From: Pterobdella sp. o SKG-2022
Lineage: Eukaryota > Annelida > Clitellata > Hirudinida > Piscicolidae
Length of the DNA: 64,000 nucleotides
Assembly: GCA_964035795.1 (NCBI GenBank)
Contig: OZ038324.1
Location: forward strand, 3,566,908 to 3,630,907
Reading direction: 5' to 3'
The position numbers were made by a program, and so were the translations under genes. Shown here piece after piece: positions 51,901 through 64,000 of this stretch. Within the stretch, counting starts at the first letter, position 1. Each line of letters opens with the position of its first letter. Under the pieces are notes generated by a model. That model searched no databases. It was not told the origin of the DNA and worked only from the letters and a program-made list of their open reading frames with translations.

Positions 51901-53698
51901 AATTTAAAAATTAAAACATGTGACAAACAAAAATAAACAGATAAGCTGTTTGGAAACAGAACATTCAAAGATTGGAATCACTTGAACACACCTCAAATCT
52001 CATGTGTTCCATCTAGCTCTTCTTTCTCTATATACCTGCTTGTCCGCGCGTTTGCTTATGTATATATATTTAGCTTGCCACGCTTCTAATTTTTTATTCA
52101 TTCAAAAAAAAAATTCAAAATTAGAAATAGAATAAAAATGAATTTTTCACCTTTAGAGGAAATTCTAATGCAGTAATTACCTCATCGCTTTAAGTATATC
52201 TTGAGTTTCAAATCTTATGTTCATTTTGTGCGATAAATGGTTATTCATTGGTGTCATTTTCATAGGATGAATTCACTGGCAAAAAGAAATTTTTAAAGCA
52301 TTTAAAAATATCAAAACACAACAGATTATTTTTAAATTTTTCATATATTTAATTATCAGATATTCAGTATTTGATTCAAATTTATCATTGTTTTAACTAG
52401 AGTTGAAACACAATAGTTTGTATTGAAAGCTAGCATGTGATTGTTCAACGTCATTCCACCATTGAAGCTTTGTGTACGATTTAACGTTGTGAACCTACTT
52501 TTAATATCATAGATTATTTTACTTTTTAACTGGATGAAAGCCAAGTTTTTAATCTTTGATGAAAAAGTCAAAAATATTCAAGATGTGGACACATAAAAAG
52601 ATAATGCTCTAAATATGTTTTTTGTTAAACTAAATTAGTAATTTTATTTATTTAAAAATTACTTTGAAATTCTCTTTTATAAATTAATTTAAGTTTCGTT
52701 TGAATTTACACTTTTGAGGGACAAAACAAAATTTTATTTGCGCGAAGATTTGGTAAGCATTAAAAGCTTTGTGGCGAAGCGAGGACTGCGAAATGAAATC
52801 TAAAAAAACAAAAGACTAACAATATAGTTGAATATTTCAAACAATTTCTATAAAAATACGTCGGAAATATATTTTAAAAATGAATTTTCATACAAAATTT
52901 CTTAGTAAGATTCGTGTGATTGCTGATGTGGGTTACGTGATACAGGTACAACTGCTCAAAAAGCTTCATTTTTTGAGTCTTTTGTAAAACTTAGAAATCT
53001 TAAATGAAGCTTTTTTGGGAATTAAAATCTGGAGAGCGCTTTTGCAAAAAGGAAGAAGCTAAGCGAGGTGTTAAATGCAAAACTTATCCAGTGCATACAA
53101 CATTCTCGACTTCTTCTATCAATCATCCCAAGATTCTGAAAATGTTGTTTAATACTTGAAAATATTAACGAGAAAACTTCTTAAAAATTATTTTTTCATA
53201 ATGGGAAAAATTAGCTAACGACTGTTATACGGTGGAGTGGTTAGGCGGGAATGAAACTAATTTATGACAAAAACGCACGATTTACTTGAAGAAAGCGTGC
53301 GGCAGAATTGACAACTGCACATTGTGTATCCTTTGCAAAGTTTTTTCTCTTCAACTCGAAACTTTTCGGCTTTTTTCATTTTATGTGCAATGATCTGAGT
53401 GTAATAACGGAAATTTTTTCAAGTACTTTTATTTAATTTGAAGTTTCCTGAAATGAAGCGTACACAGTTATTTGGGGTTTTAGAAAGTATTAGTTAAAAT
53501 GAAACGCTTTTAATTTCTAGCTTCTCTGACGTTATGATAGATGACTCATAATTGAGGTGAACATTAATATAGATAAAAATTATTGAGAAAAATGTAGAAT
53601 AAACATGAACAAAATGAATAAAAATGGAAAAAAAAATTGAAAGTATAAATTTCTTCTTAATGAAACCTTGAAACATAACGTACAGCAAACGCTGCCAT

Positions 53699-54295
<597 letters not shown>

Positions 54296-56779
54296 CAAGG
54301 ACAATGTGCAAGGAAATACTGAATAAATAAGAGATATTAAATTAGTAATGAAACAATCAAGTTATTAAAAACAAACTTTGCTGGTGTCATGTTTATGTGG
54401 GCTTTTATTGTCTTCTTGCTACTTGCCTTCTAACCACTGCTTTTTGCTTGCAATATTTTCAATGCCCGATTCGTGTGGTTTTTTTTCAACAGTTTTGTTG
54501 AACTTTTCTAGTTTTTTGTTGCGTATTTTGAATTTGAGAGTATTTAATATTGTATTTTTCCTTCAGAAAGTAGTTTTAGTATTATTTCAATTTGTTTTTG
54601 ATTTTATCTGGAAAAAACAATTGGTCATAAATTAGAAAAATTCAAATTCACTTAAGTTAAACCACAGAAGCACCTAGAAACCAGAGAGTCACAAAAACTA
54701 CAGAAAGACATCAATATCGAAAGCAAGTCATAAAAATAGTTATTTAAAAAGTAAATGAATTATTTTAAAGATATATCTAAAAAAACTGCTGCGCATTTTA
54801 AAGGTTTTTGTAATTTGAATAATGAAGTTCTAACGAATGCAAATATTTCTGTTCATAAAAGCCTACACATCCAAAAAAGAAGAAATAACTGTTACAACCG
54901 CCAACTCCACGAAAATTTAACAATTTCAATAAAAAGCATCTCACAAAAAAGGTTCGAGTAAATCTTTCAGAGACATACTCATCACGTTTTTGAAAAATAT
55001 TTTCCCATAAATTTTTACTTCTTTGACTCAAGGAATACTTTTCCAATATTTCAATTTTTGAATTTGAACAAAAACCCCGACAAAAGTTTATGTTAAAAAC
55101 AAACAAACTCAAATCTTAAAAAAATATAAAAACTACTAAAAAACAAGAAAAATTTAAATAAAGTATAAATAACTCTGACTAACCTCCCCCTCTCTACAAA
55201 CTGCATAAGGACGCTCTAATGATGATGAAAAAATATATAAAAAACTGGCCCCCATTGTCAATGCGGTCACGCTTTAATGCATGGGCAAGTGGTGTGAAGT
55301 TTCTAAGACGAGCTTCAAACAGTTATTACTGCAGAATTCTAGTCTAAATCTTGCTTTTTTATTAATAAAAAATTTCAAAGCTTGTGATTATATAGAGTTT
55401 TAGTGTGACGGGGTTTGTGTTGAAATCAACTTTGAAGACGGTGTTTTCAACTTTTATTATACACTGAGGGAAGTAAGTGACTTTAAGAGCTTTGCTGGAA
55501 GTTCCATTATAGAATTGAGACATACTATTAAAGGATTTGAAAGAGAAATAAAAACTTAATAGAAATCGATGAAAAAGGCTTTTTATTGAATATTCTGAGC
55601 AATTCTAATAGAGAAATTCATAGCGATAAAATAAAGACATCGATGCTGGGAAATAATCGACACAATCAAAATGGAAACTTAGCCATCTGTATGGAGAATA
55701 AAAAAAAAATACCCAAGATTTTGATTGCATCCATTTTCATTGTTTGAACTTCATAAATTCCAATAATTATATTCCTATATAAAAATTACCATATAACCGT
55801 TAAATTCAGGAAAACTATTTCGAGCAACTTTAAAAAAAATTTTTTTAAATGATTTAAATAGTTAGTAATAAGCACAAGGTAGTTTTGCTGAAAAAACGAT
55901 GCAAGAAAGAACACTGATAGAAGCATGCTCGGGAAGAAAATGTACATAAATCTTAGAAAAAACACTAAAAATACTCAGTTTTTTTCTAATTATTCTATTA
56001 TATAACGAAATTATTTCATTCTAGTTGTATACTTCTATATTTTTTTTTCAATATGGTTCCTTAAGTATATAGAGTTCTTGGTAGTATAAGAATTTTTGTC
56101 ATTGATATGAATTTTTTATCAAAAATGAATATTCTAGCCTTATTAATTGGTTTTCATGAAATTCATGTTGAATTCATCAAAGATCCTAGTATTTGAAGTT
56201 TTTCAGTTGTTTTAAAAAATGGAAAAATATTTTTTAAATTTAAAAAATATTATTTACAAATTTTTCCAGAATTGTTTGCAAAGGTTTTGAAAAGAATTGG
56301 AGCTAATTTTAATTAAATAATAAAGCATATAATGAAGTACCTATTGAATTCAATTAGTGATTCATTATAAGCTTGCATTAAAGTTTTTGCAATTATATTT
56401 CCCGATTTAAACTTGAAAAAATGAATTCAAAAATTCAAAAAATTCTCAAAAATATAAAATTAGAAATTCTGAAATCGACAAAATAAAATTAATGGAACTA
56501 AAACAACAACAAACTTTTACAAAATAAAATATATTTTATATTTTTCTCTTCCATCAAGAGTAATGCGTCTAATATGAGAAGTATAAACAAGAGAAATATG
56601 AATCATAATTGCGCTCCAGTTAGCTTAATAAATTATTATGGTGATGATGATGATGCTGATTGTTGTTGTTGAGCGATGAGTGAAAGCGAGTTAGTGTAGT
56701 AGGGGTTGGGGTTGTGAAATGTTTGAGAGGTCTGACATCGATTTCCACTTATCCCATATCATCAGAGTCAGTTTAGGGT

Positions 56780-58306
56780 TTAATGCCATTGTATCGGGAG
56801 GTGTTCAGCAGATGGCCGATGTATACAAGGAAATTTGTAGCTGGCATGCTCAGCGGTTTCATCACCTAGGCCACATTTCCGACAGATGGAATCAACTGCT
56901 CTGTTGATTTTTGCCAACCAATATTTGAGTTCTGAATGGTGACCAGATCGAAGGCGGCCTAAAGTCACCTGATCTCTTCTTCCCAGTTGGCCTTCTTCTT
57001 TTCTGTTGACCTTCGATCCTTTATCACCATAGATCCGCTGAGTGAGTTCATGGGACGCCGGCCCGCCCCTCGTTGCTCTGCGTATCATCGCTTTGGCTGT
57101 GATGTAGTGGTGGTCAACGTCCGTTTGGTCAGCGTCAGCCCCCTTCTTTGTCTGAGCATGTGCTAGCTCGTTGCCAGTGATGCCACAGAGACCCGGGCAC
57201 CAAGTAAAGGTCATCTGGCAGCTCCGTGCCGTCAGCATTAATAGTGTTTTAAGGACAGTGTGTTCGTCCCTGTCGTTGCACGGTTGGGATGGGTGCGTTG
57301 CTTGAATGCGAAGTAAGAAAGATTGGCTATCGCTGACAATTCGGGCTTTCTGAACGTGCACTTCCGCCTGGATTACTTGAAGTGCTTTAACCACCGTCTT
57401 TATTTCCGCCTGGTAAGAGGAACACCATCTGCCGGTGGGAATGGCAAAATAGCAGAGAACTTGAGGGTCGCTAGGGTGGCCAGTAGTAACGACAATTCCA
57501 CCACCACCTGTTCCGGTCCCACTCGTTGCTGATCCGTCGGTATACACAACCAGGTCAAAGGTGTTCCAGCCTTCCTCCAGTCGTTGCAATGTCCACTTCT
57601 TGTCAGCTTCAGCGTCCCCGGACTTGCTGCCGGAAGTCTCGAATATATGTTCGTCTATCTGCATCCATGGGGGGAGAAGTTCTGGCTGTTTGGCAGGACT
57701 GGTATTTTCGAAAATTGACTCCCATACTGCTTCGGCCTTGGCTCGCCAGCTGGGCTTTTTCGTGCGTTGACGGGATGACTGCTCAGCAATTTGATGACGC
57801 GGGTTTTCGGGTGGAATCCTTTTCGACTTTTCTAGGCCTATGGCGCAGAGTTGTGTGGCTCTTGTGCCGATTTTTGGAAGATTAGCTTCGGCAAGGATCG
57901 CTTCCACTGGTGTGGTTTTGACTTTGATAGCTTGTCCTGCAAATCGTTGGTACGTCTCCAGCTTTTTCACAGTTGAAGACGACACCCACGGTAGCCATGC
58001 GGCCGCCGCATATTCAACAGCTGATCTGCCCGTCGCGATAAAGGTAACCCGTAATGTTTGCTTGTCGTAGCCCCAGTCAGTCGTCTTAAGGCATCTCAAA
58101 GCACTAGCCTGTCTCCGCAGCTTTCCGCCGACAGTCGCTGCATGAGGGACAAAGGTTAACTGACGATCATATGTGACACCAAGGAACTTGGGGAGGGGAT
58201 TATTCTTAAGTGCATGGCCACTTAGCTTCAAATTGAGACGCCAGCTAGCTTCGTGCGTGCTGGTGGTGAAAAAGAAGCATTCTGACTTGTGGGCAGAGAG
58301 TTCCAT
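56780..58306 (-). pseudogene. Retrotransposon: end of RT, RNase H and CCHC knuckle
   Basis: This is the longest uninterrupted piece (508 residues). RNase H catalytic motifs are VVYTDGSATS, SYQAEIKTVVKAL, RIVSDSQSFL and GITGNELAHAQ. The C-terminal ICRKCGLGDETAEHASYKFPC-type knuckle (quoted in part) is typical of jockey/R1/I elements. The frame is in line with the RT piece upstream, separated only by the TGA at 58310. Confidence 0.88.
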
Positions 58307-58309
58307 CTT

Positions 58310-58702
58310 TCACCGTTTGCTCCATTTCGCGATGTGGTTGAGGTTAGTTTGCAAGCTCTGTTCTGCTTGTAGTAGACTAGAGGCCTGACTCCAAACAGCT
58401 ACATCGTCTGCAAAAAGGCTCACGTTGGATTGAGCGATGCCGTTGGGTAGGTCATTGATATAAAAAAAGAACAGAAGTGGTGATAAAACTGATCCCTGTG
58501 GGACGCCTTGCTTCAAAATGACCGTTTTGCTTTTTTCTCCGTCAAACGTCACCCATGTGAGTCTGTTGGAAAGCCAAGCTTGGACCCATCGTAACATCTT
58601 GGTCGGGATTCCCATTTGTTGCATTTTGAAAAAAAGCGCGTTCCGCCACACCTTGTCGTATGCTCTAGAGTATTCGATCAGAGCCATGAACGTACGCTGC
58701 AT
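58310..58702 (-). pseudogene. Retrotransposon: reverse transcriptase catalytic core
   Basis: Motifs run in order: EYSRAYDKVWRNALF, WLSNRLTWVTF, GVPQGSVLSPLLFFFYINDL and SLFADDVAVWS. The F-A-D-D box is the RT active site and is intact. The piece ends in TGA (58310) after AKWSKR, where the protein would continue KMELSAHKSE. Confidence 0.9.
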
Positions 58703-58711
58703 TGGTACGTG

Positions 58712-59524
58712 CTAGAACCCATCACTGATAGATTGGGAAAGTCGGAGAAGCTGGTCCTCTGTACTGCGGCCGGTATGGAACCCAGCTTGAAAGAGTGTAA
58801 GAAGATTATGAAATTTCGCAAAATAGCGTAATCGGTTGGTTACTAGCCTCTCCATAATTTTCCCCATCGTGGAGGTGAGAGAGATTGGCCGATAGCTATC
58901 AAGACACTGGGCGTCTTTGCCTACTTTAAGTACTGGGCGTACATCAGCTACTCTCCAAGCTTGAGGTATCTCCATTGTTGACCAGGATAGGTTGCAGATT
59001 CGTAATAAGGTATTAACGGCTACGGGACCAAGGTGGTGAAGGAGTCTGGGATGGATCATGTCAGGTCCGAGGGCTTTGGATGGATTGAGACTTTTGAGGA
59101 CTGCATTAAGCTCACTTAGAGTGAACTCTCCGCATTCTTCAGAGTGAACCGGTTCAGAGCGTAGTAGACCATTCAAAAGCTTCTTGAAACCACGGTCCGG
59201 TTTTTCGACCTTTAGCGAAATCACACTTCGGTACAGTTTGACGAATGCATTCGCCTTCTGCTTTGGGCTGACATAATTTTTGCCGTTTTCGGAGATGATA
59301 CGAGCAGTATCAGAGGTTTTGTTTGTGGTGAGATTGCGGAGGATTGACCACATCTCTTTAGTTCCCTTTCCTTTCATCACCTTCCGCTCCCAAATTTCCG
59401 CCTTTAGTTCCCGAACCAGACGTTTCGGATGAGCATCTCGATCTTTGTACTGCTCGGACTGGGTACTGGACGTTGCTCTTGCGGTGTCTCTATCTATTTC
59501 AGCCTGAGAGATTTCTGTTGTTCT
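58712..59524 (-). pseudogene. Retrotransposon: N-terminal RT region and linker
   Basis: Open from after the TGA at 59525 to the TAG at 58712. It has the typical non-LTR RT blocks NPSKALGPDMIHPRLL, WRVADVRPVLKVGK, YRPISLTSTMGKIMERL and LFQAGFHTGRSTEDQL. The next codons after the TAG (HVPMQRTF) continue the same domain. Confidence 0.88.
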
Positions 59525-60398
59525 TCAACTTTCTCCAGCCATACCTACGGCTTTGAGATCGATGTGAGATTTTGCAGCGGTAAGGATGGCGGCGCAAAAT
59601 GCTTCATATGCAGAGGTGATAGATGCATTCTCGTCAAATGAGTTTTTGGATAATCGCTCTTTAAGGTCTGTTGTGTATGCCGAGATGTTGCCCTTCTTCC
59701 AGTTCCACACCAGTCATTTTGGTTTCTTCCGTTGTTGTGACGGGAGGTGGAGAGTCGTCAAGATTGCCCTGTGGTCGGATGAAAGAGAATCCAGCGGTGC
59801 CCAGTCACAGTGGTGGTGAATGCCATTGTGGACAATGGTGACATTTGGAGAAGAGAAGCCGCCGAAAGCTGGATCTTGGCGCGTGGTGAGTTCAGCATCA
59901 TTGAAGAAGCCTCCCTCGGCATCCATGATAGCCTCCGCCAGCTGGGCACCTCTATCGTCAGAATTTGCATGCTTATTCCATATTTCATTGTGGGCATTCA
60001 AATCAGCACAGATTATCTCATTCTCCTGTATTTCTGGTTGAAAAACCAATCCGTTGCAGAAAATGGAAGTTCTCCGGAGGGAGATACCAATTGGAGATGG
60101 TTACTGTCTGCTGGTTGGAAATTGGGATCTGTGTTGACAGTCTTTCAAGAGCTCCTTCTTCATTGTTGAGGGGTCGGCATACTTTGTAGGGTAGTGATTT
60201 CTTGACATACGTTAGAAGACCTCCTCCCCGAGCTTCCCCTTGTACTGATCGGTCTCTACGAACTGGGTGCTAACTGGTGAGAGTTGGGGTCTTATCGCGC
60301 GGAAGAAGACGAGTTTCTTGTATTGCGATTACATCTACCTCGTGCTTCTCGGCTAAGTCTTCAAGAAGTTGGCTTTTCCTGTAAATACCGTTTGCGTT
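59525..60398 (-). pseudogene. Retrotransposon: AP endonuclease domain, interrupted
   Basis: It begins directly after a TGA (60399) standing where Trp is expected before NANGIYRKSQLLEDLAEKH. IAIQETRLLPRD follows, then TAG at 60270, then a frameshift near 60050 into ICADLNAHNEIWN and SLSSDHRAIL. TGA at 59714 and 59525 break the linker. The N-A-N-G, QET, D-N-H and S-D-H motifs identify the fold. Confidence 0.85.
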
Positions 60399-61004
60399 TC
60401 AGTGTAGTATACTGATCTGTGGCTCGAAGATCCCGGCCGAGGTCTTGTCGAGTTTTGGTTTGGTGTCGTGGGCAGTATCTTTCTGATCTTCTTGTGGTCG
60501 GCATCTGGGGCAACGCCATGTAGGTGTTTGGAGGTACACATTTGCTTGACTTCTTATCGTAGTCATGCATTGGATGTGGAAAGGACTCTTACACTGACTG
60601 CATTTGAGTCGGTGAGCACCACAGTGGATTTTTTCTTTGCATTCCGTGCACCAAGTGCCATCAAGCTGGGCTTTTGGTTCCTTCTCAGGTTCAGCTGCGG
60701 AGGTGTTTGTTTCCACAAGAGTTGCTGGAGGGTTTGTAGCTGGGAGTGAAAGCACGTGGTCTACTTCTATCACCTCTCGACCAGAACAGCAGCTCCACTC
60801 TCGGCGTCCATCTCTGATCTCTTCTTTCAGAGTTCTTAGAAGGCCTGTGCATACAAGATGGTAGTGGGCGCCACAGTCGTTGCACGTAGCCTTGGGGGCC
60901 TTGTGCCTGATCGGATGCTTACACTTAGCGCACTTTTGTGGTACTCTATTATTGTTGTCAACGTCGTCATTTTGGTCATCTTCCGTTTCTTGGTCATTAC
61001 TCAT
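60399..61004 (-). pseudogene. Retrotransposon: tandem PHD-like zinc-finger region
   Basis: A 201-residue open stretch starting at an ATG (MSNDQETEDDQNDD). Two Cys/His modules of PHD type are visible: CAKCKHPI with CNDCGAHYHLVC, and CTECKEKIHC with CSQCKSPFHIQC, each closed by WxC. The stretch runs in the same frame into the endonuclease apart from the TGA at 60399. Confidence 0.8.
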
Positions 61005-61060
61005 CGTCGAGCGAAGGCAGCAAATCCAAGATAACGCTCATTCCGTGTCAACCTGGTGCA

Positions 61061-61318
61061 TCAAAGATGAGTTGGAAGATTACAGGAGTGACACTTAAGC
61101 CCGTTCTGTCCTATTCGGAAGCTCCTTCCGCATATGGTGCATGGGTGGGATGGATTCTATAGGTGGCATCTCCGGCATTGGTAGTTGTCGGCCTCTCGGA
61201 ATCTGACCACTTCCTTCCTCGATAAGCCGCTGCATTTGTGGTGATAAAAGAGTTTGCACATGGTACGCCGTAACGCCTTTACTGTGCATGTTTTCCCACA
61301 TTCTCCGCAAGGCTGCTT
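61061..61318 (-). pseudogene. Retrotransposon: first two zinc-finger modules, with stops
   Basis: Directly after the 2A motif the frame reads PCGECGKTCTVKAL and CKLFYHHKCSGL, ending YQCRRCHL, then TAG (61157). A second module, CTICGRSFRIG with CHSCNLPTHL, ends in TGA (61061). The frame differs from that of the region starting at 61004, so a frameshift or a separate start separates them. Confidence 0.7.
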
Positions 61319-61345
61319 GGGACCAGGGTTGAGTTCAATGTCTCC
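61319..61345 (-). other. 2A-type ribosome-skipping motif
   Basis: The translated sequence is GDIELNPGP, matching the D-(V/I)-E-x-N-P-G-P consensus of 2A peptides. It is preceded in frame by KSKLIRA and followed by a zinc-finger module. 2A sequences are known at the N-termini of trypanosome L1Tc/ingi and of several invertebrate non-LTR elements. Confidence 0.85.
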
Positions 61346-61405
61346 AGCACGAATAAGTTTGGATTTGAGGGCCCTATAAGGTGACGGTTTGAGGACAAGG
61401 GCCGT

Positions 61406-62746
61406 GGATGCTGATGATGATGGTGGTGGTGGTGATAATGATGATAATGGTGATGATACTAAAGTTTTATGATAAGTTTTCCCATGTCAAAAATTATAGT
61501 TTTTTGAAATTAATTGTATCTATAAAAACCCTCATTCTTCGAATAAGACAAAAATATATCATTGTCATTATTTTTATTTATACTATTGTTGTTATGAAGA
61601 AGAGGATGATGATTATTATTATTATTATAATTATTAGTATGTTTATTTTTCTTATTATGTTCATTATTATTATAAAGTGGTTTGATGCAACAAAAATATA
61701 TTTTCACATTAATATTAACGATACCATGTTATGGAATGTGTCTTTTCGCACGTTTCACCTGTTTTGAGTAACTTTTTGAAAAAATTATGTAATTAGTTTA
61801 CATTTAGTTTATTTATTCCTTACTTTTCCATTTTCAATTTCAATTTTGAGCTTATTTTATGAGTTTTACTTAATTAACTAGATCTATGAAAACCTTTAGG
61901 AAAACTTATTTCATTAGTGGAACTCAGTTGTGTAGGTCTGTTTTATAATTGTTATTCCACTGCAATCGTGTGAAAACACTATAGAGCCCCTACCTTATTA
62001 TGTTACCCACCCACAGTACCCCTATCCCCATGTGTTCAACCCACAGTACTCCTACTCCTTATGTGTTTACCCACACGATCAAAGCCCCACCATTGAAACT
62101 TCAGCAGCCATAAAAAAGTGTTCATTTTGATTCATAAATATTTAATCAGCCAACATTACGCAGTAATTTAATTAAATGACATCTCTCTTGAAAGACTTTA
62201 TTCACACTTACATGGATGTTTCTATACACCTCAGTTGCTCCTTAAGGCTTCATATTAATGAAAAATAATGCTTTCACAACATTCCATTAGTGTCTTGATT
62301 TTAATTTCAACCTCTTACAAAAGACTTTCTCTTATGCATTTTAAACTTATGCTTTTTGCCGATGTTTTCTGAGAACGCTGACAAGATCCATTCCAGAAAA
62401 GCAGACCTTATTGCATTCTAAATCAAGATCGGTCAAATGTTACACTTTTTGTTTTGAGTTAGCTTAATAAATTTTTGAAGCTGCTGATTGGTTCTTTTTT
62501 TCAAATGTTTTTACAAATCATGTGCAGCTCAAAAGCAGTTTTTCAGTTATGAGCTTCAAGCATTCCATTTTTGTACTTTCGTTTCCACACGTGAGTCTTT
62601 CGAGGTAGTTTGGGAGCAATTGCTTCCACTGGTGTATTGGAGATTCAAACATTATTTCTATATGAAAAATTTAGCTTAATGAGGAAGTATAAATAATTTC
62701 AAGTTGATGAGTATTTCTTTAAAGATATCATTTGAAATGCAAGTTT
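61406..62746. other. Retrotransposon flank, no gene seen
   Basis: Sequence returns to AT-rich composition with GAT/GGT and ATT simple repeats at 61407-61460 and 61608-61650. There is a near-tandem pair of CCCACAGTACCCCTA-like words at about 62009-62055. No exon is supported. Confidence 0.5.
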
Positions 62747-62946
62747 NNNNNNNNNNNNNNNNNNNNNNNNNNNNNNNNNNNNNNNNNNNNNNNNNNNNNN
62801 NNNNNNNNNNNNNNNNNNNNNNNNNNNNNNNNNNNNNNNNNNNNNNNNNNNNNNNNNNNNNNNNNNNNNNNNNNNNNNNNNNNNNNNNNNNNNNNNNNNN
62901 NNNNNNNNNNNNNNNNNNNNNNNNNNNNNNNNNNNNNNNNNNNNNN
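62747..62946. other. Assembly gap of 200 N
   Basis: A run of exactly 200 N, most likely a fixed-size scaffolding placeholder rather than a measured distance. Confidence 0.98.
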
Positions 62947-64000
62947 GTAGGTCATTGATATAAAAAAAGAACAGAAGTGGTGATAAAACTGATCCCTGTG
63001 GGACGCCTTGCTTCAAAATGACCGTTTTGCTTTTTTCTCCGTCAAACGTCACCCATGTGAGTCTGTTGGAAAGCCAAGCTTGGACCCATCGTAACATCTT
63101 GGTCGGGATTCCCATTTGTTGCATTTTGAAAAAAAGCGCGTTCCGCCACACCTTGTCGTATGCTCTAGAGTATTCGATCAGAGCCATGAACGTACGCTGC
63201 ATTGGTACGTGCTAGAACCCATCACTGATAGATTGGGAAAGTCGGAGAAGCTGGTCCTCTGTACTGCGGCCGGTATGGAACCCAGCTTGAAAGAGTGTAA
63301 GAAGATTATGAAATTTCGCAAAATAGCGTAATCGGTTGGTTACTAGCCTCTCCATAATTTTCCCCATCGTGGAGGTGAGAGAGATTGGCCGATAGCTATC
63401 AAGACACTGGGCGTCTTTGCCTACTTTAAGTACTGGGCGTACATCAGCTACTCTCCAAGCTTGAGGTATCTCCATTGTTGACCAGGATAGGTTGCAGATT
63501 CGTAATAAGGTATTAACGGCTACGGGACCAAGGTGGTGAAGGAGTCTGGGATGGATCATGTCAGGTCCGAGGGCTTTGGATGGATTGAGACTTTTGAGGA
63601 CTGCATTAAGCTCACTTAGAGTGAACTCTCCGCATTCTTCAGAGTGAACCGGTTCAGAGCGTAGTAGACCATTCAAAAGCTTCTTGAAACCACGGTCCGG
63701 TTTTTCGACCTTTAGCGAAATCACACTTCGGTACAGTTTGACGAATGCATTCGCCTTCTGCTTTGGGCTGACATAATTTTTGCCGTTTTCGGAGATGATA
63801 CGAGCAGTATCAGAGGTTTTGTTTGTGGTGAGATTGCGGAGGATTGACCACATCTCTTTAGTTCCCTTTCCTTTCATCACCTTCCGCTCCCAAATTTCCG
63901 CCTTTAGTTCCCGAACCAGACGTTTCGGATGAGCATCTCGATCTTTGTACTGCTCGGACTGGGTACTGGACGTTGCTCTTGCGGTGTCTCTATCTATTTC
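62947..64000 (-). pseudogene. Second copy of the retrotransposon RT region, identical to 58447-59500
   Basis: By direct line-by-line comparison, every base from 62947 to the window end equals the base 4,500 positions earlier. It includes the same TAG (63212, matching 58712). It holds the N-terminal RT region and the RT motifs down to FFYINDL, then runs into the gap. The RNase H half is absent from this side of the gap. Confidence 0.95.

Larger units (their letters stand above)
56640..61405 (-). mobile_element. Non-LTR retrotransposon with RNase H (I/ingi-like group), decayed
   Basis: About 4.8 kb, far more GC-rich than its surroundings. From 5' (right) to 3' (left) it carries a 2A-type motif, four Cys/His zinc-finger modules, AP endonuclease, reverse transcriptase, RNase H and a C-terminal CCHC knuckle. 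The order and the RNase H domain place it with the I/ingi/R1-type families. The coding line is broken by in-frame stops at 61157, 61061, 60399, 60270, 59714, 59525, 58712 and 58310 and by a frameshift near 60050. It is therefore a dead copy. Both ends abut GAT/GGT-type simple repeats (56640-56665 and 61407-61460), so exact ends are uncertain. Confidence 0.88.

Overview
The window is nuclear DNA from an AT-rich invertebrate animal. The evidence is GT-AG introns whose exon phases close, a ciliary protein whose exon-by-exon sequence follows animal CFAP57, an E2F4/5-type transcription factor, a membrane protein with SUEL-lectin, CUB and sushi domains, and non-LTR retrotransposon and foldback elements. 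I cannot name the phylum from this sequence. Exon coordinates below were worked out by hand from splice consensus, frame closure and remembered protein family sequences. No search or transcript data were used.

Layout. 1-9.5 kb, minus strand: 22 exons of CFAP57 (WD-repeat propellers, then coiled coil); the 3' end lies beyond the left edge. A foldback element of about 1 kb sits in one of its introns. 9.7-10.9 kb, minus: an intronless 389-residue protein with a GIY-YIG/T5orf172-like C-terminal domain, ending only 214 bp before the CFAP57 start codon. 11.5-14.8 kb, plus: a complete eight-exon E2F4/5-like gene, divergent from the previous gene, with a small hairpin MITE in intron 6. 16.4-18.7 kb, minus: a CFAP20-domain (DUF667) gene. 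20.5-35.6 kb, and perhaps to 41.8 kb, minus: a type I membrane protein with, in order, a furin-like site, SUEL lectin, CUB, sushi, one transmembrane helix and a 260-residue Asn-rich tail. 42-56.6 kb: no recognisable gene, but a pure (CA)n tract of about 590 bp. 56.6-61.4 kb, minus: a decayed RNase H-bearing non-LTR retrotransposon with a 2A-type peptide motif, zinc-finger modules, endonuclease, reverse transcriptase and RNase H. 62.7-62.9 kb: a 200-N gap. 62.9-64.0 kb: a second stretch of the same retrotransposon, identical to the first wherever it can be compared.

Together the left third holds two ciliary genes (CFAP57 and the CFAP20-like gene) around an E2F factor and a nuclease-like protein. 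There is no sign of a pathway-level operon. The least expected items are the exon-like block inside the foldback element, the 2A motif of the retrotransposon, the lectin-CUB-sushi receptor with a possible alternative signal-peptide exon, and the duplicated dead retrotransposon next to the assembly gap.
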